Source of the DNA: Nakamurella sp040546275
GTDB lineage: Bacteria > Actinomycetota > Actinomycetes > Mycobacteriales > Nakamurellaceae
Length of the DNA: 64,000 nucleotides
Direction: 5' to 3'
NCBI RefSeq assembly: GCF_040546275.1
Contig: NZ_JBEPNO010000020.1
Location: 1 to 64,000 of the forward strand
A model generated the notes under the pieces. That model had not been told where the DNA came from. It saw only the letters and a program-made list of their open reading frames with translations, and did not search any database. Made by a program: the position numbers and the translations under genes. The number at the start of each line of letters is the position of its first letter. Position 1 is the stretch's first letter. Below are positions 1 to 7,827 of this stretch, piece by piece.

Positions 1-282
1 TCACGCCGAACGAAGCCGAGAAGAATTGGTTCGACCAGCAGTCGGCAGCATAGATGACCACAAATTCAGTGTCCGGAATTTACCGGGCAGCTCAGACTGT
101 CAGGGCCACGCCGGTCCGCACCGGGTAGACCGTAAAGTCCTTCGTCACGTGACGTTGGTGCTGGTGATACCCCGGGATGGCCCCGGATCGCCCGTCGAAG
201 GCCCAACCCTTGCTTGGCAGATAATTTTTGATTATCCGCCTGCAATATTCGATACACGAAGTGAGCGCACACGCAAGCTTCA
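1..282. other. Left edge of mobile element, no gene recognised
   Basis: No open frame here has recognisable protein character. The bases lie downstream of the minus-strand operon that ends at 283 and probably belong to the same integrated element. No integrase is visible; if the element is intact, it should lie further left, outside the window. Confidence 0.4.
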
Positions 283-1419
283 TCACCAAACTGATGAAGC
301 ACGACGTTCGCGGGCCCTTGCGGCGGCTTCATCAACGACCCTCCGTGCAGCCGCTCGAGCTGGTGAATCGGACGCAGCCGCCGATTTGAGAGCTTGCCGA
401 TACTCCTCGGCGAGATCGGCTACGCCACTTGCTCTATCCGACACACGTCGCCGCGCGATCACCTGGGACACCGGACGTTCCTGACACAAATCAGCAAGCC
501 AGGCGATCACCGCGCCGGCACCGGCACCGTCCCAGGAACGGCTACGGACGGCGGCACTGGCCTGGTCTGCAGTCCAGCCAACCACTGCAAGGGCTGCGCA
601 TCGGCGCTCCAGTGCCCGTCCGATCAACTGTCGAGCGAGCGCCGGCGGTAAGACACCGCGGACCGCCTCAACAAGCGCAGGGACGGCCGACTCGACCTTC
701 CCACCCGCTCCATTCTTGGAGTCTCTGGATTCCACTGAGATCACGGGCCCGAAGCTGATCGACGAATCCTCTGCACATGGTGCCGGGTGAGGTGGTGGGT
801 TCCAGTTCTTGGTTGAAGTACTTGGTTCGTCTGAAGCTGGCTTCACCCCTGGACGACGTGAAACTTCATGCCTGGGTGACCCCACGCTGCAGGCCTGGCT
901 ACACCCGCCGTGAGACCTGCAAGATCTGCATGGCTCCTGACCTGCGTTGATCGTAGTGACGTCAACTGAAGCCGCACCGCGGGACGCTAGGCCTGCAGAT
1001 CCTGCAGGCCTGCCGACCTGGAGGTTTACTCGTTGCCCTCGACGAGCAGCTGTGGCGTCTCGGTCCTCATCGACGGCAGGAGGAAGGTGAGCCTGAGTGG
1101 CGGCGGCATGACTCCCGTCCATGACCAGGTCCCAGACCGTCGGCGCGTACGCACGGCTCTTCCCGCGACCACGCACCGCTGCCTCAGCGACGCGCTGATC
1201 GCCGCGGCGAATGAGGCCCTTCGTGTGAAGAGAGGACAGAGTGGAGCCGATGGTCCGAGTCGAGACGCCGACGATCTTCGCGATCCGCTCCCAAGACGGG
1301 AACGCGTTTGCGCCGGAAGTGTCGGCATGCTCGGCAAGGACCATGAGGACGCACTTCTCGGTGGGATTCGTCGGCGCCGGCGCTTCGTACATTGCCCACA
1401 AGATGGCGGGGAGGCTCAT
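283..1419 (-). CDS. Helix-turn-helix protein, replication-initiator-like (mobile element)
   Basis: A 378-residue protein. The first 100 residues form a winged helix-turn-helix like those in phage and actinobacterial ICE replication or plasmid initiators: an N-terminal MSLPAILWAMYEAP stretch, then FPSWERIAKIVGVSTRT, then SLHTKGLIRRG. A low-complexity, Cys-containing middle (CRSCRSHGGCSQAC near residue 175) follows, and then a C-terminal helical part (about 245-378) rich in Ala and Arg. It is the last gene of a minus-strand operon, 55 bases after its neighbour. The DNA coding for the middle carries iteron-like GCAGGCCT repeats (about 885-1020). The initiator role is inferred from the domain type and context; it could instead be an element-borne regulator. 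Confidence 0.7.
   Translation of the reverse strand: MSLPAILWAMYEAPAPTNPTEKCVLMVLAEHADTSGANAFPSWERIAKIVGVSTRTIGSTLSSLHTKGLIRRGDQRVAEAAVRGRGKSRAYAPTVWDLVMDGSHAAATQAHLPPAVDEDRDATAARRGQRVNLQVGRPAGSAGLASRGAASVDVTTINAGQEPCRSCRSHGGCSQACSVGSPRHEVSRRPGVKPASDEPSTSTKNWNPPPHPAPCAEDSSISFGPVISVESRDSKNGAGGKVESAVPALVEAVRGVLPPALARQLIGRALERRCAALAVVGWTADQASAAVRSRSWDGAGAGAVIAWLADLCQERPVSQVIARRRVSDRASGVADLAEEYRQALKSAAASDSPARAAARRVVDEAAARARERRASSVW
880..1022. repeat. Iteron-like GC-rich repeats inside the initiator-like gene
   Basis: An inverted repeat with 10-base perfect arms, AGGCCTGCAG (989-998) and CTGCAGGCCT (1002-1011), is separated by 3 bases. Related GCAGGCCT, GCAGATCT and GCAGGTCT motifs recur towards 885. 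Clustered short repeats inside a replication-initiator gene resemble iterons. They also simply code for the middle of the protein, so an origin function is only inferred. Confidence 0.4.
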
Positions 1420-1474
1420 GACGGGAGCGCCCGCTCAGGCGACCGCGGAGTTCCGTGGGGCGGTCGGCGGAGCA

Positions 1475-1999
1475 TTACGTCTTCTCCATCGCATCGGCAA
1501 GACGGCAGAGTCGCCCGGCCACGTCCGGGAGGGTCGAGGCCAGTCCGAGCAGGTCCTCGGCGATGCACCGAAGCTCCTCGGCAGCTGACTCGTTGTCGGC
1601 GGTGGCCGACGCCCCATCGACGAGATCCTCGGCAGAGGAAACGATTTCAGGGATGGCGGGGATTCCGTAGCGGATGATCGTGTCCAGCCGCTCGACAAGT
1701 CGAGTGACGTCCTCGCGCACCGGCTCAGCGTCACGGTCGGGCTCAGCCCGCGGTCGCGGCAGTCCGCCGTTGTGGCCGGGTTGCGCCGACCGTCGGTACT
1801 CGACGTCGTCCGGCGTGAGATCGTCGGTCGCGCCACCCGTGCGCGGGTCCGACCCCAGGCCAGCCGCGAACAATTCCCAGGGACAGTCACTCGCCCCGGG
1901 ATGCGCTTCGCCGCACACCTGACAGTCGATGAAGCCATCGTCCACATTTCGGCGACGAACAGTCGCACCATGAGACCGATCGGGCGCCGTCGGTCTCAT
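1475..1999 (-). CDS. Unknown element protein with a small Cys motif
   Basis: 174 residues with an N-terminal Cys/His cluster (DCQVCGEAHPGASDCPW, near residues 25-41) that could bind zinc, and an acidic helical C-terminal half. I chose the ATG at 1999 because its ATGA overlaps the stop of the upstream gene by 4 bases, the same arrangement seen between the other genes of this operon. I do not recognise the family. Its place between two element genes suggests a mobile-element accessory or replication role, but nothing in the sequence fixes the function. Confidence 0.6.
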   Translation of the reverse strand: MRPTAPDRSHGATVRRRNVDDGFIDCQVCGEAHPGASDCPWELFAAGLGSDPRTGGATDDLTPDDVEYRRSAQPGHNGGLPRPRAEPDRDAEPVREDVTRLVERLDTIIRYGIPAIPEIVSSAEDLVDGASATADNESAAEELRCIAEDLLGLASTLPDVAGRLCRLADAMEKT

Positions 2000-2793
2000 G
2001 CCGCGATCCGGTTGACCCGACCAGTTCGGAGGCTCCTGCCGTCGACGATTCCCTGCACGAGACGCAGCGTCTCCGCGTGCCACCGAAGGCCATCTGCACC
2101 AACGCGGGCGAAGAGGTCGGCCGCTCCAACCTGACGATTGCCGGCGGAGCAGCCCGGTCCGCTACCGGCGACCAGGAGGGCCAAGCCCGACCACGCTGCG
2201 GGAGGCACCCCGGTGTCATGGCCGGCGAGCGGCGACTGCCGACGGCGTCCGTTCAATGCCACGACGGCGGCAGAGGCGACGACAGCGTCAAGAGCGGCAA
2301 CCGGGTACGACCAACCAGCCCGCACCAGCATCACAGCTAGCACTCGCATCCAGACCGGCGGCGGAGCCTCGAGACTCGAGTCAGGGGCGGGCAGCGACTC
2401 GAGCGCCTCGGTCGTAACGAGGCTGGTGGTGCGGAGCGTTTTTGCGATCCGCACCAGACCGCGGGTCTTCGGTGTACCGACCCCGGTCTGCGCTGCGGCC
2501 GCCTCGCCAGCGTAGGAACGCTGAGCCACTCGACGAATCACAGACGGCGCAACCTCGATCTGCCCCTTGACGAGGAGCCGGTTGACCGCTTCCCAGACAT
2601 CGGCCAGGCCCTCGTCGGAGAACCAGCCGGCCGAGTAGGTCCACCTCGAGGCCTCGCCGCGGCAGACGCGACGCAGGTGCGCCACGGCAAGCCGGCCCGC
2701 ATCGCTGTCCCAACCCGCGTCGGCAACTTGGTGCAGGAGACCGACCAGATCGACCCCGGCCGGTGCTGGACCCGCAACCACCGCGGTCGTCAC
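1996..2793 (-). CDS. Unknown mobile-element protein, 265 residues
   Basis: An Ala/Val-rich soluble protein of 265 residues with no motif I can name. It has Trp-containing segments (SRWTYSAGWFSDEGLADVW, about 52-70). The start is a GTG at 2793 that overlaps the stop of the XRE regulator gene upstream (GTGA). Its own stop overlaps the start of the next gene (ATGA). The two couplings place it firmly in the element's minus-strand operon controlled by the XRE protein. Codon use is typical coding for high-GC DNA. The function is not recognised. Confidence 0.65.
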   Translation of the reverse strand: MTTAVVAGPAPAGVDLVGLLHQVADAGWDSDAGRLAVAHLRRVCRGEASRWTYSAGWFSDEGLADVWEAVNRLLVKGQIEVAPSVIRRVAQRSYAGEAAAAQTGVGTPKTRGLVRIAKTLRTTSLVTTEALESLPAPDSSLEAPPPVWMRVLAVMLVRAGWSYPVAALDAVVASAAVVALNGRRRQSPLAGHDTGVPPAAWSGLALLVAGSGPGCSAGNRQVGAADLFARVGADGLRWHAETLRLVQGIVDGRSLRTGRVNRIAA

Positions 2794-3044
2794 GACGCCT
2801 CCTCCCCCGCTCGTACGCTGACATCGGCCAGTCGACCGGTGAAAAAGTCGAGCTCCACATCGAGAACCATTGCGATGGAGGAGAGTTCGGCCAGGGTGAA
2901 CCCCGGGTCTCCGCGAAGTCGTCGGCTGATCCAGCCCTGGGATCGGTGCAGTGATGCACCGAGTACTGCCTGGCTGATCGCACGGGCGGCAAGAGCCTGA
3001 CGGACACGGCTGCCTACCCGACGATCAAGTTCTGAAGTCGTCAT
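2790..3044 (-). CDS. XRE-family transcriptional regulator of the element
   Basis: An 84-residue Cro/CI-type helix-turn-helix protein. The helix-turn-helix spans about residues 23-60 (AISQAVLGASLHRSQGWISRRLRG), and the recognition part WISRRL is shared with the divergent regulator at 3180. It is first in a four-gene minus-strand operon and overlaps the next start by GTGA. A promoter with TTGACT, 17-base spacer and TAGACA lies so close that transcription should begin at or next to the ATG, giving a leaderless message. Together with the divergent paralogue it resembles a lysogeny-type switch of an integrated element. That role is inferred. Confidence 0.85.
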   Translation of the reverse strand: MTTSELDRRVGSRVRQALAARAISQAVLGASLHRSQGWISRRLRGDPGFTLAELSSIAMVLDVELDFFTGRLADVSVRAGEEAS

Positions 3045-3050
3045 GGCGTC

Positions 3051-3079
3051 TGTCTACCGCCACGCTGAACCGCAGTCAA
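3051..3079 (-). promoter_or_regulatory. Leaderless promoter of the XRE operon
   Basis: On the minus strand TTGACT (3079-3074) is followed by 17 bases and then TAGACA (3056-3051). The expected start point, 6 to 7 bases downstream, falls on the ATG at 3044, so the message should have no leader. Confidence 0.65.
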
Positions 3080-3143
3080 GCATTTTCAATCGCTCAGCGC
3101 ATACGTGACTCGAACTGTCCACCTTCTGCTGCTAGATACGGTA

Positions 3144-3172
3144 GTGACAGACTGGCCAAGCGGCCGTAGAGT
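3144..3172 (+). promoter_or_regulatory. Leaderless promoter of the divergent XRE gene
   Basis: GTGACA (3144-3149), a 17-base spacer and TAGAGT (3167-3172) precede the ATG at 3180 by 7 bases, again predicting a leaderless message. The spacer contains GGCC-AAGC-GGCC, a possible operator. Confidence 0.55.
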
Positions 3173-3179
3173 CACGAGT

Positions 3180-3509
3180 ATGACGGTGCCACTCACAGAC
3201 AGGGTCACGCTGCGCGAAGCAGTGGCGATGGAGCTGCGGTCGGAACTCGCGCGTAACCGGATCAGTGCCTCGCGGGTTGCATTCGCCATCGGCAAGGACC
3301 AGCCGTGGATCAGCCGGCGGCTGACCGGGCAGGTGGCGTTCGATTTGGATGACCTGGATGCCATCACTCAGGTGATGGGGATCAGTCCGAGCGAGTTGAT
3401 GGCCGCTGCGCACGAGACGGCGAAGAAACCGCGGTTTCGGATCCCCGATCGAACGGTGGATCTGGAGTGCGCCTGGAGGGATTCGAACCCCCAACCTTCT
3501 GATCCGTAG
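3180..3509 (+). CDS. Divergent XRE-family regulator, 3' end runs into tRNA-Arg
   Basis: 109 residues, with a helix-turn-helix at about 22-62 (ISASRVAFAIGKDQPWISRRLTG) closely resembling the regulator at 2790-3044. It is transcribed divergently from a shared 135-base region. The last 14 or so codons (CAWRDSNPQPSDP) are the antisense strand of the tRNA-Arg gene, so the native C-terminus may have been replaced when the element integrated. I chose the ATG at 3180 because of the promoter directly upstream and because homology begins there; a longer in-frame start at 3105 would pass through that promoter. Confidence 0.75.
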   Translation: MTVPLTDRVTLREAVAMELRSELARNRISASRVAFAIGKDQPWISRRLTGQVAFDLDDLDAITQVMGISPSELMAAAHETAKKPRFRIPDRTVDLECAWRDSNPQPSDP

Positions 3510-3540
3510 TCAGATGCTCTATCCGTTGAGCTACAGGCGC
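3468..3540 (-). tRNA. tRNA-Arg (ACG)
   Basis: On the minus strand GCGCCTG pairs with CAGGCGC in a 7-base acceptor stem. The D arm is GCTC...GAGC, the anticodon loop is CTACGGA (anticodon ACG) between TCTGA and TCAGA, and the T arm is GGGGG-TTCGAAT-CCCTC. The discriminator base is A and no CCA is encoded. Its 3' end borders the mobile element on the left, the usual integration side. Confidence 0.97.
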
Positions 3541-3548
3541 ATGTTCAG

Positions 3549-3593
3549 TTGTCACTGCACTACTTGTCACTGCACTACTTGTCACTGCGGTAC
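3549..3593. repeat. Three tandem 15-base repeats upstream of tRNA-Arg
   Basis: The unit TTGTCACTGCACTAC occurs at 3549-3563 and 3564-3578, and with two changes at 3579-3593. It lies immediately 5' of the minus-strand tRNA-Arg gene. Read on the minus strand each unit carries GTGACA, which resembles a -35 box, so the array may sit in the tRNA promoter. Confidence 0.85.
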
Positions 3594-3636
3594 TGCGTAC
3601 TACCCAACCAGCTGATCCCCGGGAGGACAGCCAGCG

Positions 3637-3723
3637 CGGAAGCGGAGGGATTTGAACCCTCGGTGCAGTTGCCCGCACAACACATTAGCAGTGTGTCCCA
3701 TTCGGCCGCTCTGGCACGCTTCC
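3637..3723 (-). tRNA. tRNA-Ser (GCT)
   Basis: An 87-base class II tRNA on the minus strand. The acceptor is GGAAGCG/CGCTTCC, the anticodon loop CTGCTAA (GCT) lies between ACACA and TGTGT, a long variable arm follows, and the T arm is GAGGG-TTCAAAT-CCCTC. The discriminator is G and CCA is not encoded. Confidence 0.97.
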
Positions 3724-3828
3724 CAGGGCCACCACCGGGGGGGCCGCCGGATCAGTACCCTACCCGGCGGGCGGACCGCATCGCAAAACAGTTGCCAGGC
3801 CTCACTCTGACCAGCGCAGACGCGATCG

Positions 3829-4854
3829 TCAGGACAGGCAGGACGTCATGGACAAGGCGTTCGGGTCGGGCACTGCGGCGGCGGTGCAGCCGGCCACCGA
3901 GTACCCGTCGCCGGCCCACTCGTAGACGATCCACACGGTCGTCCCGTCCGCCTGGTCCTGCACCGCGACCCCTACCCCGCCGCCGACGGTCAGCGTCTGC
4001 GCCTTCGCGGTGACCGAAGCGATCCCGCCCTGACCACTCACCTCGGCCCAGACTCCGGCCGCGTTCACCTGGTAGGCCGAGGCGATCGCGGTGCCGTCGG
4101 CCTGCTGGGCAATCACAATGCACCGGCCACCCGCATCGCACGCCAGTTGCCCGCCGGACGGCGTGGGGAACGACGAGCCATAGAGCACGTTGGCGGCGCC
4201 GGCCACGCTCCCGTCCCCCCGCAGCGACAGCAGGGCTGCGCGGCCCTGACCGGTCGCGACCAACGCCGCACCCAGCGTGGAGGTGACTCCGGCGTGGGTG
4301 GCCAGCACCGTGCAGCCGGGGCAGTTCGCCAACGTCACGGCGAGGGTGGCCGGCGCGCTGGTCGTCGGGGCGGCCGGCGTGGGGGCGGCTGTCGTGGCCG
4401 CGGTCGTCGTGGCCGCGCTAGTGGTGGCAAGCGCCGCCGGAGTCGACGTGGTGGGGGCAGCGGGCGCAGTGGTCGGCGCGACGCTCGAGGTCGACGGCGT
4501 CACGACCGCGGGTGCCGACGAGGTGGGCGCTTTGCCGCTGACCGGGGCCGTATCAACCGAAGGAGCCGGCGCCGAGCTGCTCGGACCAGCCGAGGACCCC
4601 GGAGAAGCGGCCGACGCTGCCGGGGCGGCGAGGCCAGGAACGGTGACGACCAGGCTGGCCCCGGCCGGAGCGGCCGGGAGCGGCGCCGCCGACGAGACGG
4701 CCGCCGAGGACGAGGTCGACGACCCACTCGAGGCCGGCGTCGCGATCGTGCACCCGGCGAGAGCAGCGGCGACTGCGCCGGCCAGCACCGCCCCCGTCAG
4801 CACTCGGCGCACCGCTCTCGCGTGCGGACGGGCACCGGCCAGGGAAATCCTCAT
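3829..4854 (-). CDS. Secreted lipoprotein, Ser/Thr/Ala/Pro-rich linker
   Basis: 341 residues. The N-terminus has basic residues, a hydrophobic core and lipobox LAGC (Cys35), so it should be exported and lipid-anchored. Residues about 36-170 are a low-complexity Ser/Thr/Ala/Pro tract, likely an extended linker through the cell wall. The C-terminal 170 residues form a compact domain with five or more cysteines (NCPGC, ACDAGGRC, AGC, SC), probably disulfide-bonded. I do not recognise this domain. The gene stands alone beside a tRNA and is divergent from the HisC-like gene. Its function is unknown; a sensory or ligand-binding surface role is a guess. Confidence 0.8.
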   Translation of the reverse strand: MRISLAGARPHARAVRRVLTGAVLAGAVAAALAGCTIATPASSGSSTSSSAAVSSAAPLPAAPAGASLVVTVPGLAAPAASAASPGSSAGPSSSAPAPSVDTAPVSGKAPTSSAPAVVTPSTSSVAPTTAPAAPTTSTPAALATTSAATTTAATTAAPTPAAPTTSAPATLAVTLANCPGCTVLATHAGVTSTLGAALVATGQGRAALLSLRGDGSVAGAANVLYGSSFPTPSGGQLACDAGGRCIVIAQQADGTAIASAYQVNAAGVWAEVSGQGGIASVTAKAQTLTVGGGVGVAVQDQADGTTVWIVYEWAGDGYSVAGCTAAAVPDPNALSMTSCLS

Positions 4855-5102
4855 GGAACTTTCCTACACGAGCAACCCGTCGGAACCCGGTAAGCCGACC
4901 GGGGTGGGCGAGGCCCGAACGGCCTACCAGCCACGACCGCCGACCCATCGCGAACGGCCCAGCCACGACGGCCGGGTGGGAGAACGGCAGCCACTACAGT
5001 CGCCTTGGAAAGAGTTCCGCAGTGTTCCGCAGTTCTCGAGTTCTCGCGACGCCCGCCCGGCGCGACCAGAAGACCAACGACCAGAAGACCAACGAGGTGA
5101 CC

Positions 5103-6173
5103 ATGACGGTCCAGATCCGGCCCGCGCTGGACACACTCCCGGCCTACGCCCCCGGCCGCACCGTCCCGGGCTCGATCAAGCTCGCCTCGAACGAACTGTC
5201 GTTCCCCACCCTCCCGGCGGTGACCGAGGCGATCATCGGCGCCATCGGCACCGACGCAATGGGCATCAACCGGTATCCGGACAACGGCGCCCAGGCCCTG
5301 GTGACCGCGCTGGCCGAGCACGTCGGCGTCGACCGGAGCCGGATCGTCACGGGTTGCGGCTCGGTCGCCCTCTGCCAGCAGCTCGTGCAGATCACCTGCG
5401 ACCAGGGCGACGAGGTGCTGTTCGGCTGGCGGTCGTTCGAGGCCTACCCGATCGTCACCCGGATCGCCGGCGCCGTGCCGGTGCGCGTCCCGGTCACCAC
5501 AGCCAACACGCTTGACCTGCCCGCGATGGCCGCCGCCGTCACGCCGGCCACCCGGCTGATCTACATCTGCACCCCGAACAATCCCACCGGCACCGTGGTG
5601 CACCGTCAGGAGCTGACGGAGTTCCTGGACGCCGTGCCGGAGAACGTCCTGGTCGTCATCGACGAGGCCTACGGCGAGTTCGACACCGATCCGGAGACGC
5701 CGGACGGTGTCGCCGAGTCGTCCGCGCGGCCGAATGTGCTTGCCCTGCGGACGTTGTCGAAGGCCTACCAATTGGCCGGCCTCCGGGTGGGCTACGCCGT
5801 GGGAGACCCGACCGTCATCACCGCGCTAGCAAAGGTTGCCGTGCCGTTCGCGGTGAACACCGTCGCCCAGGCCGCCGCGCTGGCTGCGTTGGCCTCCCGT
5901 GACGAGCTGAAACCCCGCTGGCAGCAGGTGGTCTCGGAGCGCACGCGGGTCACCGCCGCGCTCCGCGACTTCGGATACGAAGTGCCGACCTCGCAGGCGA
6001 ACTTCGTGTGGCTACCCTTGCGCAAACGGTCCGCCGAGTTCGCCGCGCACAGCGAGGCCAACAAGGTGATCGTGCGTGCCTTCAACGACGACACCGGCGG
6101 GGTCCGGATCACCATCGGATCCCCCACCGAGAACGACGCGTTCCTGGCGGCCGCCACCTCTTTCGCGCTGTAG
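5103..6173 (+). CDS. Histidinol-phosphate/aromatic aminotransferase (HisC-like)
   Basis: A 356-residue fold-type I PLP aminotransferase of the HisC family. Visible motifs are the substrate-side KLASNE (about 23-28), CTPNNPTG (about 158-165), the VIDEAYGEF aspartate segment, and TLSKAYQLAGLRVGY, whose lysine binds PLP. The length suits HisC/PatB enzymes. No other histidine genes are nearby, so it may be the phenylalanine/aromatic aminotransferase (Pat) branch rather than biosynthetic HisC. I chose the ATG at 5103, preceded by GAGGTG; the longer frame would begin with a 12-base tandem repeat coding DQKTN twice. Confidence 0.88.
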   Translation: MTVQIRPALDTLPAYAPGRTVPGSIKLASNELSFPTLPAVTEAIIGAIGTDAMGINRYPDNGAQALVTALAEHVGVDRSRIVTGCGSVALCQQLVQITCDQGDEVLFGWRSFEAYPIVTRIAGAVPVRVPVTTANTLDLPAMAAAVTPATRLIYICTPNNPTGTVVHRQELTEFLDAVPENVLVVIDEAYGEFDTDPETPDGVAESSARPNVLALRTLSKAYQLAGLRVGYAVGDPTVITALAKVAVPFAVNTVAQAAALAALASRDELKPRWQQVVSERTRVTAALRDFGYEVPTSQANFVWLPLRKRSAEFAAHSEANKVIVRAFNDDTGGVRITIGSPTENDAFLAAATSFAL

Positions 6174-6221
6174 CGGATTCGCCGCAGACGTCCTGCGGCG
6201 GTGCAGGACTCGGGACAGAAC

Positions 6222-6869
6222 TCAGTCCGGGACGGTATCGAAGATGCTGACCCCGATGACGATCAGGACCAGCAGGACGACCGTCCCGAGAATGACAACC
6301 AAAGCCGGCCGTCGTTCGAAGAGCGGAATTGCCTTCGGGTGCCGGGCAGCGATCGCTTTGGGCCCGACCACCCCGCTGATGACGTCGAAGTGCTGCAGGC
6401 CGATCCGCTCGGCCAGGGTGAAAACGGCTCCGGCATCGAAGATCTGGCCCGTCACCCGGAGCAGGGCCCTGCCTTTCGCGTTGACCAGGATCAACAGAGG
6501 CGCGGTGCGGTCGAAACTGCCGGAGTACTGCGGCACGAGCACACCGTGGGCGATGCGGGATCGGGCGATCACCCTGGGCGGCAGCAGGAGTCGACGCATC
6601 TCGATCGCCTGATCGGTGAGCAGGATGCTGCTGGTCTGCAGCATGATCAGCACCCCCACCAGGAGTACCGCGGCGAGGCCGACGTAGAGCACGACCGCCC
6701 AACCGACGCCGTCCCGCTGCACCGCATTGAAGATGCCGAGAGCGGCCAGCGGCAGCAGGATCAGCGCCCGCGCGCCGACACCGCCCCAGAAGGTGGCGGC
6801 ATCGGGCCGCATCTCGAAAGGCGTTGGAGACGGAACCACTCCGAATCGCTGAGGCTGGTTGGGCTGCAT
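6222..6869 (-). CDS. Membrane protein with PH-like domain
   Basis: A 215-residue integral membrane protein. Two hydrophobic helices lie near residues 28-75, a soluble beta-rich section of PH/bPH2 type follows (LLTDQAIEMRRLLLPPRVIARSRIA onward), and a single C-terminal helix (VVILGTVVLLVLIVIGVSIF) ends the protein. The start at 6869 is placed at MQPNQP. It is transcribed alone, 73 bases from the MarR gene. The exact function is unknown; the family is common in Actinobacteria. Confidence 0.75.
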   Translation of the reverse strand: MQPNQPQRFGVVPSPTPFEMRPDAATFWGGVGARALILLPLAALGIFNAVQRDGVGWAVVLYVGLAAVLLVGVLIMLQTSSILLTDQAIEMRRLLLPPRVIARSRIAHGVLVPQYSGSFDRTAPLLILVNAKGRALLRVTGQIFDAGAVFTLAERIGLQHFDVISGVVGPKAIAARHPKAIPLFERRPALVVILGTVVLLVLIVIGVSIFDTVPD

Positions 6870-6942
6870 GGCGCGACCATACCCAGGGCGGGTCCGCGTG
6901 ACACCGAGTTGTCCACAATGCCTTGGCATCGTGGAGGTCGGG

Positions 6943-7392
6943 TCACCGGTAGGAATCCGCCAGCATCCGGAGGGAGGCCGTCAGGGCAGGCAGATCACCG
7001 TCGAGCCGGACGAAGAAGTCGCGGTCGCACTGTTCGACCGCGACCACGGCGCGATTGGCCAGAGAGGAGCCCTCCGCGGTCACCCGGACCGCCTTGGCCC
7101 TGCCGTCGTGGGGATCCGCATCACGGGCCACCCAACCCTTGGATTCTAGGGTGCGTAGTACCTGGGAGGTCATCATCGGGTCGGTGGCAGCGTGATCGGC
7201 CAGCTGCTTCTGGCTCACGACGCCTTCGCCCGCCAGGTAGGTGAGCGACGCCAGCAGGACGAACTGGACGTGCGTCAGCTCGAACGGCTTGAGCGAGGCC
7301 CTGACTGCGGCCTGCCACCGGTTGGTGACCTGCCAGAGGAGCAGCCCCGGGCTCTCCTGCGCCGATCCGTGCGAGGTGGCGAGGCGGGTCAC
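6943..7392 (-). CDS. MarR-family transcriptional regulator
   Basis: 149 residues with a winged helix-turn-helix at about 55-100: VSQKQLADHAATDPMMTSQVLRTLESKGWVAR, then DPHDGRAKAVRVT forming the wing. The GTG start at 7392 overlaps the stop of the SRPBCC gene upstream (GTGA), so the two form a coupled pair. A 16-base perfect palindrome in the pair's promoter (7828-7843) is the obvious operator and would give autoregulation. The divergent DinB-like gene could be controlled from the same site. The ligand is unknown. Confidence 0.88.
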   Translation of the reverse strand: MTRLATSHGSAQESPGLLLWQVTNRWQAAVRASLKPFELTHVQFVLLASLTYLAGEGVVSQKQLADHAATDPMMTSQVLRTLESKGWVARDADPHDGRAKAVRVTAEGSSLANRAVVAVEQCDRDFFVRLDGDLPALTASLRMLADSYR

Positions 7393-7815
7393 TGCCCCGC
7401 CGCGACCTTGGCCTCGGCCGCGGCGACCAGCCCGGCAAGATCGGCCTGAACGGACGCGCGGAGGCCCTTGCCCATCATCGCCGTCCAGATCCGGGCGAGC
7501 GGACCCGACATGCTGATCACGACGGAAACCCTGGTGCCAGTGCCATTCTCGACTACGTGGTGGGCGAAGCTGAGCTTCGCGCCCCAGCGTCGAGACGTCG
7601 ACGAATTCGGTGTCGGTGAGCCTGGTGACGCAGAACTTCACCTTCGGCCCGCCCTTCGGCTTGAGGTGCCCGGTGGCGCCCTGGACGAACGGACCGTCGA
7701 GGTGGACCCAGTCGGTATCGCTGTCCCACTCCGGCCAGGTGGCCATGTCGCCCCAGAGGGCGAAGAACTTCGAGGCGGGCGCGGTGGACGTCGCGATGGC
7801 GCGAGCAATGCTGAT
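7389..7815 (-). pseudogene. SRPBCC (polyketide cyclase/START-like) protein, frameshifted
   Basis: The upstream reading frame gives an SRPBCC N-terminus (TISIARAIATS...KFFALWGDMATWPEWD...TEFVDVSTL). The frame then breaks, and a second frame continues with GAKLSFAHHVVENGTGTRVSVV and ends GLVAAAEAKVAAGQ at 7389. Removing one G from the GGGG run at 7582-7585 restores STLGAKLSF. The break is thus a single-base insertion in a homopolymer, either a real recent mutation or a sequencing error. No standard start codon lies between the in-frame stop near 7851 and the ATG at 7746, so the native start may be an unusual ATC/ATT near 7809-7815. The intact protein would bind a small hydrophobic ligand. Confidence 0.8.
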
Positions 7816-7827
7816 TGTCTTGGTTTC

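Noticed and set aside
5022..5102. Longer N-terminus for the HisC-like aminotransferase
   Set aside because: The extra 27 residues include a short DNA tandem repeat (DQKTN twice) and lack homology. The ATG at 5103 has GAGGTG upstream.
4277..5515. Plus-strand frame opposite the lipoprotein and into the HisC-like gene
   Set aside because: It mirrors the low-complexity Ser/Ala linker, giving an artificial Val/Ala/Gly-rich protein.
6943..7746. A single 267-residue SRPBCC-MarR fusion protein
   Set aside because: The middle section does not resemble either family. A one-base correction in the G run separates two normal genes overlapping by GTGA.
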